Shown: piece after piece, positions 17,781 through 28,478 of the stretch
Numbering within the stretch: the stretch's first letter is position 1
How the letters are laid out: the number at the start of each line of letters is the position of its first letter
NCBI RefSeq assembly: GCF_902859745.1
Contig: NZ_CADIJW010000016.1
Location: forward strand, 47,786 to 111,785
Source of the DNA: Achromobacter dolens
GTDB taxonomy: Bacteria > Pseudomonadota > Gammaproteobacteria > Burkholderiales > Burkholderiaceae_B
Direction: 5' to 3'
DNA length: 64,000 nucleotides
Program-made: the position numbers and the translations under genes
The notes under the pieces: model-generated
What the model was told of the DNA's origin: nothing
The model's input: only the letters and a program-made list of their open reading frames with translations
Databases searched by the model: none

Positions 17781-18725
17781 ATGAACCTGCAGCAATTTCG
17801 TTTTGTGCGCGAAACCATCCGGCGCGACTTCAACCTGACCGAAGCCGCCCGGATGCTCTATACCTCACAGCCGGGCGTGTCCAAGGCCATCATCGAGTTC
17901 GAGGATGAACTCGGGATCAAGATCTTCGAACGCCACGGTAAGCGCATCAAGGGGCTGACCAAGCCCGGCCTGGCCGTGTCGCAGGTGATCGACCGCATCA
18001 TGCGCGAGGTCGACAATCTGAAGAAGGTCAGCGACGAATTCGCCCGCCGCGACGAAGGCGGCCTGGTGATCGCCTGCACCCACACCCAGGCGCGTTACCT
18101 GCTGCCGCGCGTGATTCCGGCGTTCCGCAAGCAGTTCCCCAAGGTGCACCTGTCGCTGGCCGAAGGCAGCCCGGCGCAGTTGGCCGAGATGGTGCTGCAC
18201 GAGCAGGCCGACCTGGCGCTGGCGACCGAGTCGCTGGCCCTGACGCCGGGCCTGGCGACATTGCCCGTGTATGCCTGGGAGCACACCGTGTTGGTGCGGC
18301 CCGATCATCCGCTGGCCGAGCTGACGTCCAGCGCCGCCAAGCGCCTGTCGCTGGCGCAACTGGCGGAATACCCCATCGTGACCTATGACCGCGCCTTCAC
18401 TGGCCGCAGCACGATCGACGAGGTCTTCGCCAACCAGGGGATCCATCCGGACATCGTCCTGGAAGCCATCGACGCCGACGTGATCAAGACCTACGTCGAC
18501 GTCGGGCTGGGCATCGGCATCATCGCCGGCGTGGCCTATGACCCGCGGCGCGATTCCAGCCTGGTGGGTCTGCCGGTCGGCCACCTGTTCGGCACGCACA
18601 CCACCCGCGTCGGGGTAAAGGCCGGAGTGTTCCTGCGCGATTACGTCTATACCTTCCTGGAAATGCTGGCGCCTTCCCTGACGCGCGCGGTCGTGACCGA
18701 GGCCGTGCAGGGAACGCCGAAGTAG
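17781..18725 (+). CDS. CysB-type LysR regulator
   Basis: 314 residues. Starts MNLQQFRFVRETIRRDFNLTEAARMLYTSQPGVSKAI, the N-terminus typical of the CysB/Cbl subgroup, and contains the CysB-like ligand segment ACTHTQARY. CysB proteins sense O-acetyl- or N-acetylserine and sulfate status and activate sulfur assimilation genes. No sulfur genes are in this window, so it may act at a distance. It stands alone with its own terminator at 18765-18798. Its 314-residue length is close to the 324 of E. coli CysB. Confidence 0.88.
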   Translation: MNLQQFRFVRETIRRDFNLTEAARMLYTSQPGVSKAIIEFEDELGIKIFERHGKRIKGLTKPGLAVSQVIDRIMREVDNLKKVSDEFARRDEGGLVIACTHTQARYLLPRVIPAFRKQFPKVHLSLAEGSPAQLAEMVLHEQADLALATESLALTPGLATLPVYAWEHTVLVRPDHPLAELTSSAAKRLSLAQLAEYPIVTYDRAFTGRSTIDEVFANQGIHPDIVLEAIDADVIKTYVDVGLGIGIIAGVAYDPRRDSSLVGLPVGHLFGTHTTRVGVKAGVFLRDYVYTFLEMLAPSLTRAVVTEAVQGTPK

Positions 18726-18764
18726 GCTGGGCCATGACGAGCGCCGTGGAAGTCGGACGAGAAG

Positions 18765-18798
18765 AAGCGGTTCCCTTGGTGGGGAGCCGCTTTTTTTT
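18765..18798 (+). terminator. Rho-independent terminator after the CysB-type gene
   Basis: AGCGGTTCCC (18766-18775) pairs with GGGAGCCGCT (18782-18791) with one G-T pair, followed by eight T. It lies 40 bp after the stop at 18725. Confidence 0.9.
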
Positions 18799-18896
18799 CA
18801 TGGAAGCGGGGGCGGGGAAGGGCGCGGACAAGGTGTCTCACTATCCCTTTTCATAAGCTCATAAAAAATATTAAATAAGAACCGATCTCATTTGGG

Positions 18897-18924
18897 TTGA
18901 CTAAAAAATAGGAATCATTATCAT
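18897..18924 (+). promoter_or_regulatory. Promoter with overlapping Fur-box-like sequence
   Basis: TTGACT (18897-18902), a 16-bp spacer and TATCAT (18919-18924) form a good sigma-70 promoter upstream of the DUF2325 gene. AATCATTATC at 18913-18922 equals the right half of the E. coli Fur consensus, and by eye 14 of 19 positions match over 18904-18922. The match lies across the spacer and -10, where a bound repressor would block RNA polymerase. Iron-dependent repression is therefore inferred. Confidence 0.6.
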
Positions 18925-18958
18925 TACATCCAGTCTCAACGACCCAGTGAGGTTAAAC

Positions 18959-19282
18959 ATGACGGCAGGATTGAGTGCAGTGGTAGTGGGCGCCGACAGG
19001 CTCGGCAACATTCCGGATCTGCTCAAAGGACACAACATCTCGATCACGCACCACATCAGTGGTCGTGATCCCTCGCATCAGAAGAAGACGCTGCAATTGC
19101 CCTCGGGCACCCAACTGGTCATCTTGCTGACCGATTTCCTCGGCCACAACGTCATGAAGACCTTCCGCAATGCCGCGCAGCGTGGTGGCATCCGTGTCGT
19201 GGCTTGTCGCCGTTCGGTATGCAGCATGCAGCAGGCCTTGCAGCAATGCGGCCTGTGCAGCCGGGGCGCCGCGGTCCACTGA
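18959..19282 (+). CDS. DUF2325 small protein with four C-terminal cysteines
   Basis: 107 residues of unknown function. The body (AVVVGADRLGNIPDLLKGHN, HHISGRDPSHQKK, LVILLTDFLGHNVMK) matches DUF2325. The C-terminus has C83, C88, C97 and C100, an arrangement that could bind a metal or Fe-S cluster. The ATG at 18959 has GTGAGG 8 bp upstream and is preferred to an in-frame GTG at 18947. The promoter overlaps a Fur-like box, so the gene is probably induced by iron shortage. It is monocistronic and ends before the terminator at 19363-19400. Confidence 0.8.
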   Translation: MTAGLSAVVVGADRLGNIPDLLKGHNISITHHISGRDPSHQKKTLQLPSGTQLVILLTDFLGHNVMKTFRNAAQRGGIRVVACRRSVCSMQQALQQCGLCSRGAAVH

Positions 19283-19362
19283 CCCTGCCATGCCACGCCG
19301 CCGCCAACACTGAAAACTGGGGAGGCCGAAAAGGCCCGCGGCTCAAGCCGCGAAGAGGAATG

Positions 19363-19400
19363 CAAAACGCCGCCAGACTGTAAAGTCCGGCGGCGTTTTG
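19363..19400. terminator. Bidirectional terminator between DUF2325 and NlpC/P60 genes
   Basis: CAAAACGCCGCC (19363-19374) and GGCGGCGTTTTG (19389-19400) form a perfect 12-bp stem with A-rich and T-rich bases, so it can work in both directions between convergent genes. A smaller hairpin, CGCGGC-TCAA-GCCGCG, lies just before it at 19337-19352. Confidence 0.85.
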
Positions 19401-19483
19401 CTGTCTGTGTCGGATTGCGTCGGCCCATCGCGCCGTTTGGAGGATAGCCGCGTCGCGGCCGGCGCGTCACACTACAAGCGCGG

Positions 19484-20143
19484 TCAGTTGGCCGCGCGGG
19501 CGCTGGCCACCAGGCTGTTGTCCAGGCGACGGGCGCCGTTGTAGCGCTTGCTCCAATAGGCCATGGTCATGTTTTCGACCCGCACCACGCCGCCAGCGCT
19601 GGGCGAGTGCACGAAGCGGTCGTCGCCCAGGTAGATGCCGACGTGCGAGTAGCGGCGACCCAGGGTGTTGAAGAAGACCAGGTCGCCGGCCTTGAGCTCG
19701 TTCTTGGCGACCGAAATGCCTTGCTGTGCGATTTCGGCGGCGTTGCGGGGCAGCTTCAGGCCCAGCGAGCGTTCGGCGGTGTAAGCGACCAGGCCGCTGC
19801 AGTCGAAACCGGTATCGGGGGAGTTGCCGCCGAAGCGGTAGCGGATGCCCAGGTAGTTCAGGGCTTCGCTGACCATCGCGTTGTCGCTGTTGACTTCGCT
19901 GTGGTTGCGTTGGCGTTCGCGCTTGAACTTCTGCACCACCAGCATGCCGATGGGATCATCGGCGGTGGCGACCCATTCCGTCTCGTAGGGATCGATCTCG
20001 GACGTATAGGCGGTGGATTTTTGAGAGGTGTTTGCACAACCCGCCAGACCCGCGACGCACGCCGCCAGCGCCAGCAAACGCAGACCGCGGTTTGCCTGGC
20101 CAGAGGATGAATTCAGTCGCGCGCTTTTGGAGTGTCGATGCAT
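19484..20143 (-). CDS. NlpC/P60 family lipoprotein (murein DL-endopeptidase, Spr-like)
   Basis: 219 residues from the ATG at 20143. A lipoprotein signal ends at LAGC with the lipidated cysteine at C36. The NlpC/P60 domain occupies about 90-205, with catalytic C115 (FDCSGLV), H167 (YSHVGIYLG) and H179 (FVHSP). Relatives such as Spr/MepS cut peptide crosslinks in peptidoglycan to allow wall growth. An ATG 54 bp upstream would add a basic stretch before the signal and is less likely. Confidence 0.9.
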   Translation of the reverse strand: MHRHSKSARLNSSSGQANRGLRLLALAACVAGLAGCANTSQKSTAYTSEIDPYETEWVATADDPIGMLVVQKFKRERQRNHSEVNSDNAMVSEALNYLGIRYRFGGNSPDTGFDCSGLVAYTAERSLGLKLPRNAAEIAQQGISVAKNELKAGDLVFFNTLGRRYSHVGIYLGDDRFVHSPSAGGVVRVENMTMAYWSKRYNGARRLDNSLVASARAAN

Positions 20144-20456
20144 TCGCCTGGGGAAGGTCGCCGCCTGTTTCGCAATTTTCGGGCAATAAAGCGTCAAAAA
20201 CGCTAAAAAACACCTGAATAGCTGAAATCAAGCAGCCAACCAACAGATATGTTGTCTACAACTTCGCGGGGATTCTACCAAACTTTTAAGACTGGTTCGT
20301 TACTGTAACCAGCCCGGCGCCCGTGAGGCGTAGACGCGTGGCAGAATTTTTTGACCTGCGGCAAGCCTCGTGCAAGGTTTGCCCACCAGAATGACCAAAG
20401 GATTCGAAAAGAAAGCAATCAGCCATACGGCGTATGCACAATAACAGGAGACAAAA
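20144..20456. promoter_or_regulatory. Divergent control region with two palindromes
   Basis: This 313-bp gap between the NlpC/P60 gene and prpE holds no gene. It has GTTGTCTACAAC at 20251-20262, a perfect palindrome whose TTGT-N2-ACAA core resembles FadR-type GntR sites. GTTACTGTAAC at 20299-20309 lies within the larger CTGGTT...AACCAG repeat (20292-20312). prpE has a strong AGGAGAC ribosome site. Which palindrome serves which gene is unknown. Confidence 0.45.
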
Positions 20457-22346
20457 ATGCAAAAAACCCGGGATTTCCATTACCGCTCGGTGCACGACCG
20501 CGACGCCTTCTGGCGCGAGCAGGCCGGCCGGGTGCACTGGGATACGCCGTTCGAGTCGGTCCTGGATTTTTCCCGGCCGCCTTTCGCCAAGTGGTTCGTG
20601 GGCGGGACGACCAACCTCTGTTACAACGCCGTGGACCGCTGGTTGCCGACCCAGGCCGACAAGCCGGCCCTGATCTGGGTCTCCACCGAAGTCGAGCGCG
20701 AGCGCATCTACACCCGCCAGGACGTCTATGACGAAGTGAACGCGGCCGCCGCGATGCTGCAGGACCTGGGCGTGGGACGCGGCGATCGCGTATTGCTCTA
20801 TATGCCGATGGTGCCCGAGGCGGTCTTCACCATGCTCGCCTGCGCCCGCATCGGCGCGGTGCATTCGGTGGTGTTCGGCGGTTTCGCCTCGGTCAACCTG
20901 GCACAGCGTATCGACGATGCCGCGCCCAAGGTGGTGGTGTGCACCGACGGCGGCTCGCGCGGCGGCAAGGTGGTGCCCTACAAGCCGCTGCTGGACCGGG
21001 CGCTGGCGCTGTGCAAGACGCCGCCGGCCTCGGTGGTGGTGTTCGACCGTGGCCTGGCGCCGTTCGAGCCGGTCGCCGGCCGCGACCTGGACTACGCCAC
21101 CCTGCGCGCTGCGCAGCGCGGCGTCCACGTGCCGGTGACCTGGCTGGAGTCGTCCGAACCGAGCTATATCCTGTACACGTCCGGCACCACCGGCAAGCCC
21201 AAGGGCGTGCAGCGCGACACCGGCGGCTATGCGGTGGCGCTGGCGTCGTCGATGGAATATCTGTTCGACGGCAAGGCCGGCGACACGTTCTTCTGCACCA
21301 GCGACATCGGCTGGGTGGTGGGGCATTCCTACATTGTGTATGGCCCGCTGATTGGCGGGCAGGCGACCGTGCTGTACGAAGGCACACCGGTGCGCCCCGA
21401 CGGCGCCATCCTGTGGAAGCTGGTGGAGCAGTTCGGCGTCAACACGCTGTTTTCGGCGCCGACGGCGGTGCGGGTGCTCAAGCGCCAGGACCCGGCCTTG
21501 CTGCGCAAGCATGACCTGTCCTCGCTGCGGGCGGTGTACCTGGCGGGCGAGCCGCTCGATGAGCCCACCGCGCAATGGATTTCCGAGGGCCTGGGCAAGC
21601 CCATCATCGACAACTATTGGCAGACCGAGTCCGGCTGGCCCATTCTGTCGGCGCAGCCGGGCGTGGAAAAGGTGCCGACGCGCTTCGGCAGTCCATCGTT
21701 CCCGGTCTATGGTTTTGATGCGCGCATCGTCAGCGAGTCCAGCGGCGAGGACCTCGGACCCGACCAGAAGGGCGTGGTCGCCATTGTGCCGCCGTTGCCG
21801 CCGGGCGCCATGTCGACCATCTGGGGCGACGACGAGCGCTTCGTCCAGACCTATTTCACGTCGATCCCGGGGCGCCAGGTGTATTCGACCTTCGATTGGG
21901 GGCTGGTCGACGCGGATGGGTATTGGTTCATCCTGGGACGCACCGACGACGTGATCAACGTGGCCGGCCACCGCCTGGGCACGCGCGAGATCGAGGAGTC
22001 GGTCAACAGCCATAGCGGCATCGCCGAGTGCGCGGTGGTGGGCGTGGCGGACGCGCTCAAGGGGCAGGCGGCGATGGCCTTCGCCGTGCTGAAGAATCCC
22101 GCGGCGGCGGAGACGGCGGAGGGCGCAAAGCAACTGGAAGCGGATATCATGCGGCTGGTGGAAGATCAGCTGGGCGCGGTGGCGCGACCGGCCCGCATCC
22201 GGTTCGTGGGCGCGTTGCCCAAGACCCGCTCGGGCAAGGTGTTGCGCCGCGCCATTGTCGCGGTATGCGAAGGCCGTGATCCCGGCGACCTGACCACGAT
22301 CGAAGATCCCACCACCCTCGAACAGATCAAGGAGTCGCTGCAATGA
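20457..22346 (+). CDS. prpE: Propionyl-CoA synthetase
   Basis: 629-residue acyl-AMP-forming ligase that turns propionate, ATP and CoA into propionyl-CoA. The N-terminal DFHYRSVHDRDAFW block and the [19 protein letters not shown]-loop are typical of PrpE. The regulatory and catalytic lysine is K594 in KTRSGKVLRR. RBS AGGAGAC is upstream. It overlaps the next gene by 4 bp (ATGA) and leads a three-gene operon with a GlcG/HbpS protein and an MFS transporter. No prpBCD genes are nearby. Confidence 0.92.
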   Translation: MQKTRDFHYRSVHDRDAFWREQAGRVHWDTPFESVLDFSRPPFAKWFVGGTTNLCYNAVDRWLPTQADKPALIWVSTEVERERIYTRQDVYDEVNAAAAMLQDLGVGRGDRVLLYMPMVPEAVFTMLACARIGAVHSVVFGGFASVNLAQRIDDAAPKVVVCTDGGSRGGKVVPYKPLLDRALALCKTPPASVVVFDRGLAPFEPVAGRDLDYATLRAAQRGVHVPVTWLESSEPSYILYTSGTTGKPKGVQRDTGGYAVALASSMEYLFDGKAGDTFFCTSDIGWVVGHSYIVYGPLIGGQATVLYEGTPVRPDGAILWKLVEQFGVNTLFSAPTAVRVLKRQDPALLRKHDLSSLRAVYLAGEPLDEPTAQWISEGLGKPIIDNYWQTESGWPILSAQPGVEKVPTRFGSPSFPVYGFDARIVSESSGEDLGPDQKGVVAIVPPLPPGAMSTIWGDDERFVQTYFTSIPGRQVYSTFDWGLVDADGYWFILGRTDDVINVAGHRLGTREIEESVNSHSGIAECAVVGVADALKGQAAMAFAVLKNPAAAETAEGAKQLEADIMRLVEDQLGAVARPARIRFVGALPKTRSGKVLRRAIVAVCEGRDPGDLTTIEDPTTLEQIKESLQ

Positions 22347-22750
22347 ATACCAAACCCGTGCTGACCGCCGAAGACGTCAAGAAGATCCTGGCCGCGGCCG
22401 AAGCACACGCCCAGCAGAACAAGTGGGCCGTCACCATCGCCGTATCCGACGACGGCGGTCACCTGCTCGGCATGCTGCGACTGGACGACGCCGCGCCCAT
22501 TTCCTCGCACATTGCGCCGGCCAAGGCCAAGACCGCGGCCCTGGGCCGCCGTGAGTCGCGCGTCTACGAAGAGATCATCAACAACGGCCGCTATTCCTTC
22601 CTGTCGGCGCCGCTGATCGAAGGCATGCTGGAAGGCGGCGTGCCGATCGTGGCCAACGGCCAGGTGGTGGGCGCGGTCGGCGTGTCGGGCGTGAAGTCCA
22701 CCGAAGACGCCCAGATCGCCCAGGCTGGCATCGCCGCGCTGGGTCTGTGA
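22343..22750 (+). CDS. GlcG/HbpS family protein
   Basis: 135-residue small alpha/beta protein of the GlcG/HbpS (DUF336) family (TIAVSDDGGHLLGMLRLDDA, ending VVGAVGVSGVKSTEDAQIA). HbpS of Streptomyces binds heme; GlcG accompanies glycolate genes. Family members often sit beside catabolic enzymes with unclear roles. It overlaps prpE and the MFS gene by 4 bp each, so the three are translated together. It has no signal peptide and is probably cytosolic here. Confidence 0.85.
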   Translation: MNTKPVLTAEDVKKILAAAEAHAQQNKWAVTIAVSDDGGHLLGMLRLDDAAPISSHIAPAKAKTAALGRRESRVYEEIINNGRYSFLSAPLIEGMLEGGVPIVANGQVVGAVGVSGVKSTEDAQIAQAGIAALGL

Positions 22751-24087
22751 GCCAGGAAACGCCGCGGCAGGCGCCCGATGGCGCCGCCGTCTCCGCCGGC
22801 GGGGCGGCGGACAGGAGTCCGCTGAACCCCGGCGTGGCCAAGCGCGAAGTCTGGGCCTGGGCCATGTACGACTTCGCCAATTCCGGCTACACCACCGTGA
22901 TCCTCACGGCGGTGTTCAGCACCTATTTCGTCGGCGTGGTCGGCGGCCGCGCGCCGTGGGCCACGCTGGCCTGGACCGCGGCGCTGTCGCTGTCCTATCT
23001 GCTCATCATGCTGACGATGCCCACGCTGGGCGCGCGCGCCGACGCGCGCGCCGGCAAGCGGCGCCTGCTGTACAGCAGCACGATCGGCTGCGTGGCCGCC
23101 ACGCTGGTGCTGACCCAGGCGGGGCCGGGCGATGTATGGCTGGCGCTGGCCGCCATCGTCGTCTCCAACTATTGCTACTGCGTCGGCGAGTCCGTGGTGG
23201 CGGCATTCCTGCCCGAGTTGGCCAAGCCGTCGGCGCTGGGCCGGGTGTCGGGCTGGGGCTGGAGCTTCGGCTACTGCGGCGGCATGCTCACCCTGGGCCT
23301 GTCGCTGGTGGTGGTGAAACTGGCCGAGGCCGACGGCCTCGACGCCGAACACTTCGTGCCGCGCGTCATCCTGGTGACCTGCGCGGTGTTCGCGCTGGCG
23401 GCGCTGCCGTCGTTCTTCCTGTTGCGCGAGCGCGCGCGGCCTTCCGGCGAACCGCAAGCGGCGCTGGCGATGCTCAAGCGCCTGGCCTACGCCTGGCGCG
23501 AAACCGGCCAGCATTTTCCCGAGTTCCGCCGCCTGCTGATGTGCATCGCCTGCTATCAGGCCGGCATTTCGGTGGTGATCACGCTTGCCGCGGTGTATGC
23601 CTCGGAGGTCATGGGTTTCACCACGCCGCAGATCATGCTGTTGGTGTTCACCGTCAACATCGGCGCCGCTGCCGGCGCGTTCTCGTTCGGCTATGTGCAG
23701 GACCGCATCGGCCACAAGCCGGCGCTGGCGATCACGCTGTGCGGCTGGATCCTGATGGTGCTGGTGGCCTACGCCGCGGCGACGGCGCCGGTGTTCTGGG
23801 TGGCCGCGACGCTGGCCGGCCTGTGCATGGGCACGACGCAGAGCGCGGGCCGCGCCATGACCGGCGCGCTGGCGCCGGCCGGACGCCTGGCCGAATTCTT
23901 CTCACTGTGGACGTTCGCGGTGCAACTGGCCGCGGTCATCGGCCCGCTGACCTACGGCTTGGTGACCTGGGCCACGCATGGCAACCACCGTCTGGCCATC
24001 CTGGTCACCGGCCTGTTCTTTGTCGGCGGCCTGATCCTGCTGTCGCGCGTGGACATGGCGCGCGGCCTGGCGCGCCGCGCCGCATGA
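22747..24087 (+). CDS. MFS transporter, Atg22/UMF1-like
   Basis: 446 residues with about 12 transmembrane segments. The signature WAMYDFANSGYTTVILTAVF is that of the UMF1 (Atg22-like) branch of the major facilitator superfamily. The GTG start overlaps the preceding stop as GTGA, and there is no better start before the first membrane segment. Coupling to prpE suggests transport of propionate or a related short acid, but substrates of this branch in bacteria are mostly unknown. Confidence 0.82.
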   Translation: MSQETPRQAPDGAAVSAGGAADRSPLNPGVAKREVWAWAMYDFANSGYTTVILTAVFSTYFVGVVGGRAPWATLAWTAALSLSYLLIMLTMPTLGARADARAGKRRLLYSSTIGCVAATLVLTQAGPGDVWLALAAIVVSNYCYCVGESVVAAFLPELAKPSALGRVSGWGWSFGYCGGMLTLGLSLVVVKLAEADGLDAEHFVPRVILVTCAVFALAALPSFFLLRERARPSGEPQAALAMLKRLAYAWRETGQHFPEFRRLLMCIACYQAGISVVITLAAVYASEVMGFTTPQIMLLVFTVNIGAAAGAFSFGYVQDRIGHKPALAITLCGWILMVLVAYAAATAPVFWVAATLAGLCMGTTQSAGRAMTGALAPAGRLAEFFSLWTFAVQLAAVIGPLTYGLVTWATHGNHRLAILVTGLFFVGGLILLSRVDMARGLARRAA

Positions 24088-24232
24088 CGGCGCGGGCGTT
24101 CGCCGCAACTGATATTCTTATGAAGTCCCGGACATCGCTGCGCCTGATGGCGGCGCGATGTCCGGCGGGTTGCGTATTGCGCTGTCAGTTGTCGATGCCG
24201 TTGCCGCCATGTTTGGCGCGCGTTTCCGCGGG

Positions 24233-24256
24233 ATACGGGCTTATGGCCCGTATTTT
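24233..24256 (+). terminator. Terminator after the prpE operon
   Basis: ATACGGGC (24233-24240) and GCCCGTAT (24246-24253) form a perfect 8-bp stem, followed by TTT. A longer imperfect repeat, CCGGACATCGC...GCGATGTCCGG, lies just before it. Together they separate the MFS gene from acs. Confidence 0.6.
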
Positions 24257-24352
24257 GCGTAAGGTGCCCGTAAGAGCGCGGCGATACGGTTGCGAGTGGG
24301 CAGTCAGATAAAAACGGCATCAACAACAGAATCACAGATTGGAGACAAGATC

Positions 24353-26332
<1,980 letters not shown>

Positions 26333-26399
26333 CGCGGCGCGCGCCGTCCGTCATGCGGACGGCGCGGACGGTCGCCCGCCCAACGGGAGCATAATGCGA

Positions 26400-26441
26400 G
26401 ATGCCCATGCCGGTTTGCCGGCATGGGCATCGTCGTTTTTT
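26400..26441 (+). terminator. Rho-independent terminator after acs
   Basis: A perfect 14-bp stem (26400-26413 with 26418-26431), a 4-nt loop and, four bases on, six T (26436-26441). An additional GC-rich inverted repeat lies at about 26338-26368. An ATG inside this stem is in frame with the EamA gene but should not be its start. Confidence 0.85.
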
Positions 26442-26470
26442 CCTTCGCCACTTTCACTGGAGACGCCGCC

Positions 26471-27358
26471 GTGAGCCGCAGCAGTTTCGATCGCGCAGGG
26501 CTGGCCCTGATGTTCAGCACCATCCTCGTGTGGGCGGGGAGCTGGATCGCGATGAAGCTGATCGTGCCGTACATCGGTCCGTTCGATTTCGTGGCGCTGC
26601 GCTACGTGACCGGCGCGCTGGTGCTGTTCGCGCTGGCCGCCGCCACCCGGCGGCCGTTGGGCCTGCCGTCGTGGAAGCTGACCTTGCTGATCGGCCTGAC
26701 CCAGACCGCCGGTTTCCAGGGCTTCGTGCAGACTGCGCTGGTATCCGGCGGCGTCGGCAAGGTGTCGTTGATGGCCTATACCATGCCGTTCTGGGTGGTG
26801 CTGTTCGCGTGGGGCCTGCTGGGCGAGCGGCCGACGGCCCGCCACGGCGTCGGCATCGGCCTGGCCGCGATCGGACTGGTGCTGTTCATCGAACCCTGGC
26901 ACGGCGTGGGCGAAATGCGGCCGGTGCTGCTGGGGCTGGGCAGCGGCCTGTGCTGGGGCGTGGGCACGGTGCTGTCCAAGCGCATGTTCGAGCGTCACGC
27001 GCCCGACGTGATGACCTTCACGGCCTGGCAGATGCTGTTTGGCGGACTGGTGATGACGCCGGTGGCGTGGCTGGCGCCGCAGATCCCGGCGCAGTGGGGC
27101 TGGCAACTGTGGACCGGCATGGTCTATATCGTCCTGATCGCCACGGCCGCCGGCTGGCTGCTGTGGCTGCAGGTGGTGCGGCGGGTTCCGGCTTCGATTG
27201 CCGGCCTTTCCAGCCTGGGCGTGCCGGTGGTGGCGATGCTGATGGCGTGGGCGGTGCTGTCCGAGCGTCCGTCGCCGGTCGAGCTGGGCGGCATGGCCCT
27301 GATCCTTGCCGGCATTTTTGTCGTTAGTCGCGCGGCGCCTGCCGCGCGCGCGGGCTGA
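26471..27358 (+). CDS. EamA/DMT-family transporter
   Basis: 295 residues with ten predicted transmembrane helices in two EamA repeats (residues about 10-140 and 150-285). The second repeat shows ASIAGLSSLGVPVVAMLMAW, a conserved end of such drug/metabolite exporters. The GTG at 26471 is chosen: GGAGA precedes it, and the earlier ATG lies in the acs terminator stem. Possibly in one unit with ltaE 42 bp downstream; an amino-acid efflux role is plausible but unproven. Confidence 0.85.
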   Translation: MSRSSFDRAGLALMFSTILVWAGSWIAMKLIVPYIGPFDFVALRYVTGALVLFALAAATRRPLGLPSWKLTLLIGLTQTAGFQGFVQTALVSGGVGKVSLMAYTMPFWVVLFAWGLLGERPTARHGVGIGLAAIGLVLFIEPWHGVGEMRPVLLGLGSGLCWGVGTVLSKRMFERHAPDVMTFTAWQMLFGGLVMTPVAWLAPQIPAQWGWQLWTGMVYIVLIATAAGWLLWLQVVRRVPASIAGLSSLGVPVVAMLMAWAVLSERPSPVELGGMALILAGIFVVSRAAPAARAG

Positions 27359-27400
27359 TCGGCCCGTTAACCGGATTCCGTTCTCCTTCAAGGAAGCTTC

Positions 27401-28411
27401 ATGATCGATTTGCGCAGTGATACCGTCACCCGGCCGTCTCCGGCCATGTTGCAGGCCATGGTCAGCGCGCCGCTGGGCGACGATGTGATGGGCGATGACC
27501 CCACGGTCATCCAGTTGCAGCAGGCAGTTGCCGAGCGGGCGGGCAAGGTCGCGGGCCTGTTCTTTCCGTCGGGCACGCAGAGCAATCTGGCCGGCCTGAT
27601 GGCCCATTGCGAACGCGGCGACGAGTACCTGGTGGGCCAGCAGGCCCATACCTACAAGTACGAGGGCGGCGGCGCGGCGGTGCTGGCCAGCATCCAGCCC
27701 CAGCCCATCGAGCACGCCGAGGATGGCTCTCTGCCGCTGGAGAAGCTCGCTGCCGCGCTCAAGCCCGAAGGCGATCCGCACTTCGCCCGCACCCGGCTGC
27801 TGGCGTTGGAGAACACCTTCCATGGCAAGCTGATTCCGGCGGATTACGTGCGCGCGGCGACCGACTGGGCCCGCGGCCATGGCCTCGCCACACACCTGGA
27901 CGGGGCCCGCGTGTTCAACGCCGCCGTCGCCAGCGGCAAGCCGCTGGCCGAGATGTGCCAGCCATTCGATTCTGTGTCGATCTGCTTTTCCAAGGGGCTG
28001 GGGGCGCCGGTCGGTTCGGTGCTGGTGGGCAGCGCCGAACTGATCGCCCGCGCGCGCCGCTGGCGCAAGGTGCTGGGCGGCGGCCTGCGCCAGTCGGGCG
28101 TGCTGGCTGCGGCCTGCCTGTACGCGCTGGAACATAACGTCGAACGCCTGGCGCAGGATCACGCCAACGCACGCCTGCTGGCCGACGGCCTGCGCGGTAT
28201 CACCGGCGTGCGGGTCCTGAGCCAGGACACCAACATGGTGTTCGCGGAATTCGAGCCGGCGCGTTGCGATGCGCTGACCGCCGCGCTGGCTGCCGATGGC
28301 ATCCTGATGCGCGCGGTTTACGGCGGGCCGACGCGCCTGGTGACGCATCTGGATGTGTCGAGCGCGGACGTGCGCCGGGTGATCGAGGCCGTCGCTCGCC
28401 ATCTGCGATGA
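27401..28411 (+). CDS. ltaE: Low-specificity L-threonine aldolase
   Basis: 336-residue PLP enzyme that splits threonine and allo-threonine into glycine and acetaldehyde. The N-terminal MIDLRSDTVTRP is diagnostic. D168 in HLDGAR binds the PLP ring nitrogen, and the Schiff-base lysine is K198 in CFSKGLGAPVGS (E. coli LtaE uses K197). An AAGGAAG ribosome site lies before the ATG. Acetaldehyde could be oxidised to acetate and activated by the nearby Acs. The gene ends 67 bp from the convergent aminotransferase. Confidence 0.94.
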   Translation: MIDLRSDTVTRPSPAMLQAMVSAPLGDDVMGDDPTVIQLQQAVAERAGKVAGLFFPSGTQSNLAGLMAHCERGDEYLVGQQAHTYKYEGGGAAVLASIQPQPIEHAEDGSLPLEKLAAALKPEGDPHFARTRLLALENTFHGKLIPADYVRAATDWARGHGLATHLDGARVFNAAVASGKPLAEMCQPFDSVSICFSKGLGAPVGSVLVGSAELIARARRWRKVLGGGLRQSGVLAAACLYALEHNVERLAQDHANARLLADGLRGITGVRVLSQDTNMVFAEFEPARCDALTAALAADGILMRAVYGGPTRLVTHLDVSSADVRRVIEAVARHLR

Positions 28412-28478
28412 CCGATAGCGTAAGGCGGGCTGGCCCGCAAGGGACCGCCCATGCCGGCATGCCTCCCGCCACGTCGGG

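Noticed and set aside
20286-22343. A 685-codon minus-strand frame opposite prpE
   Set aside because: Antisense shadow of a clear propionyl-CoA synthetase gene.
28425-28438. GCGGGC-TG-GCCCGC palindrome as a terminator between ltaE and the aminotransferase
   Set aside because: The usable stem is 5 bp and no T run follows in either direction.
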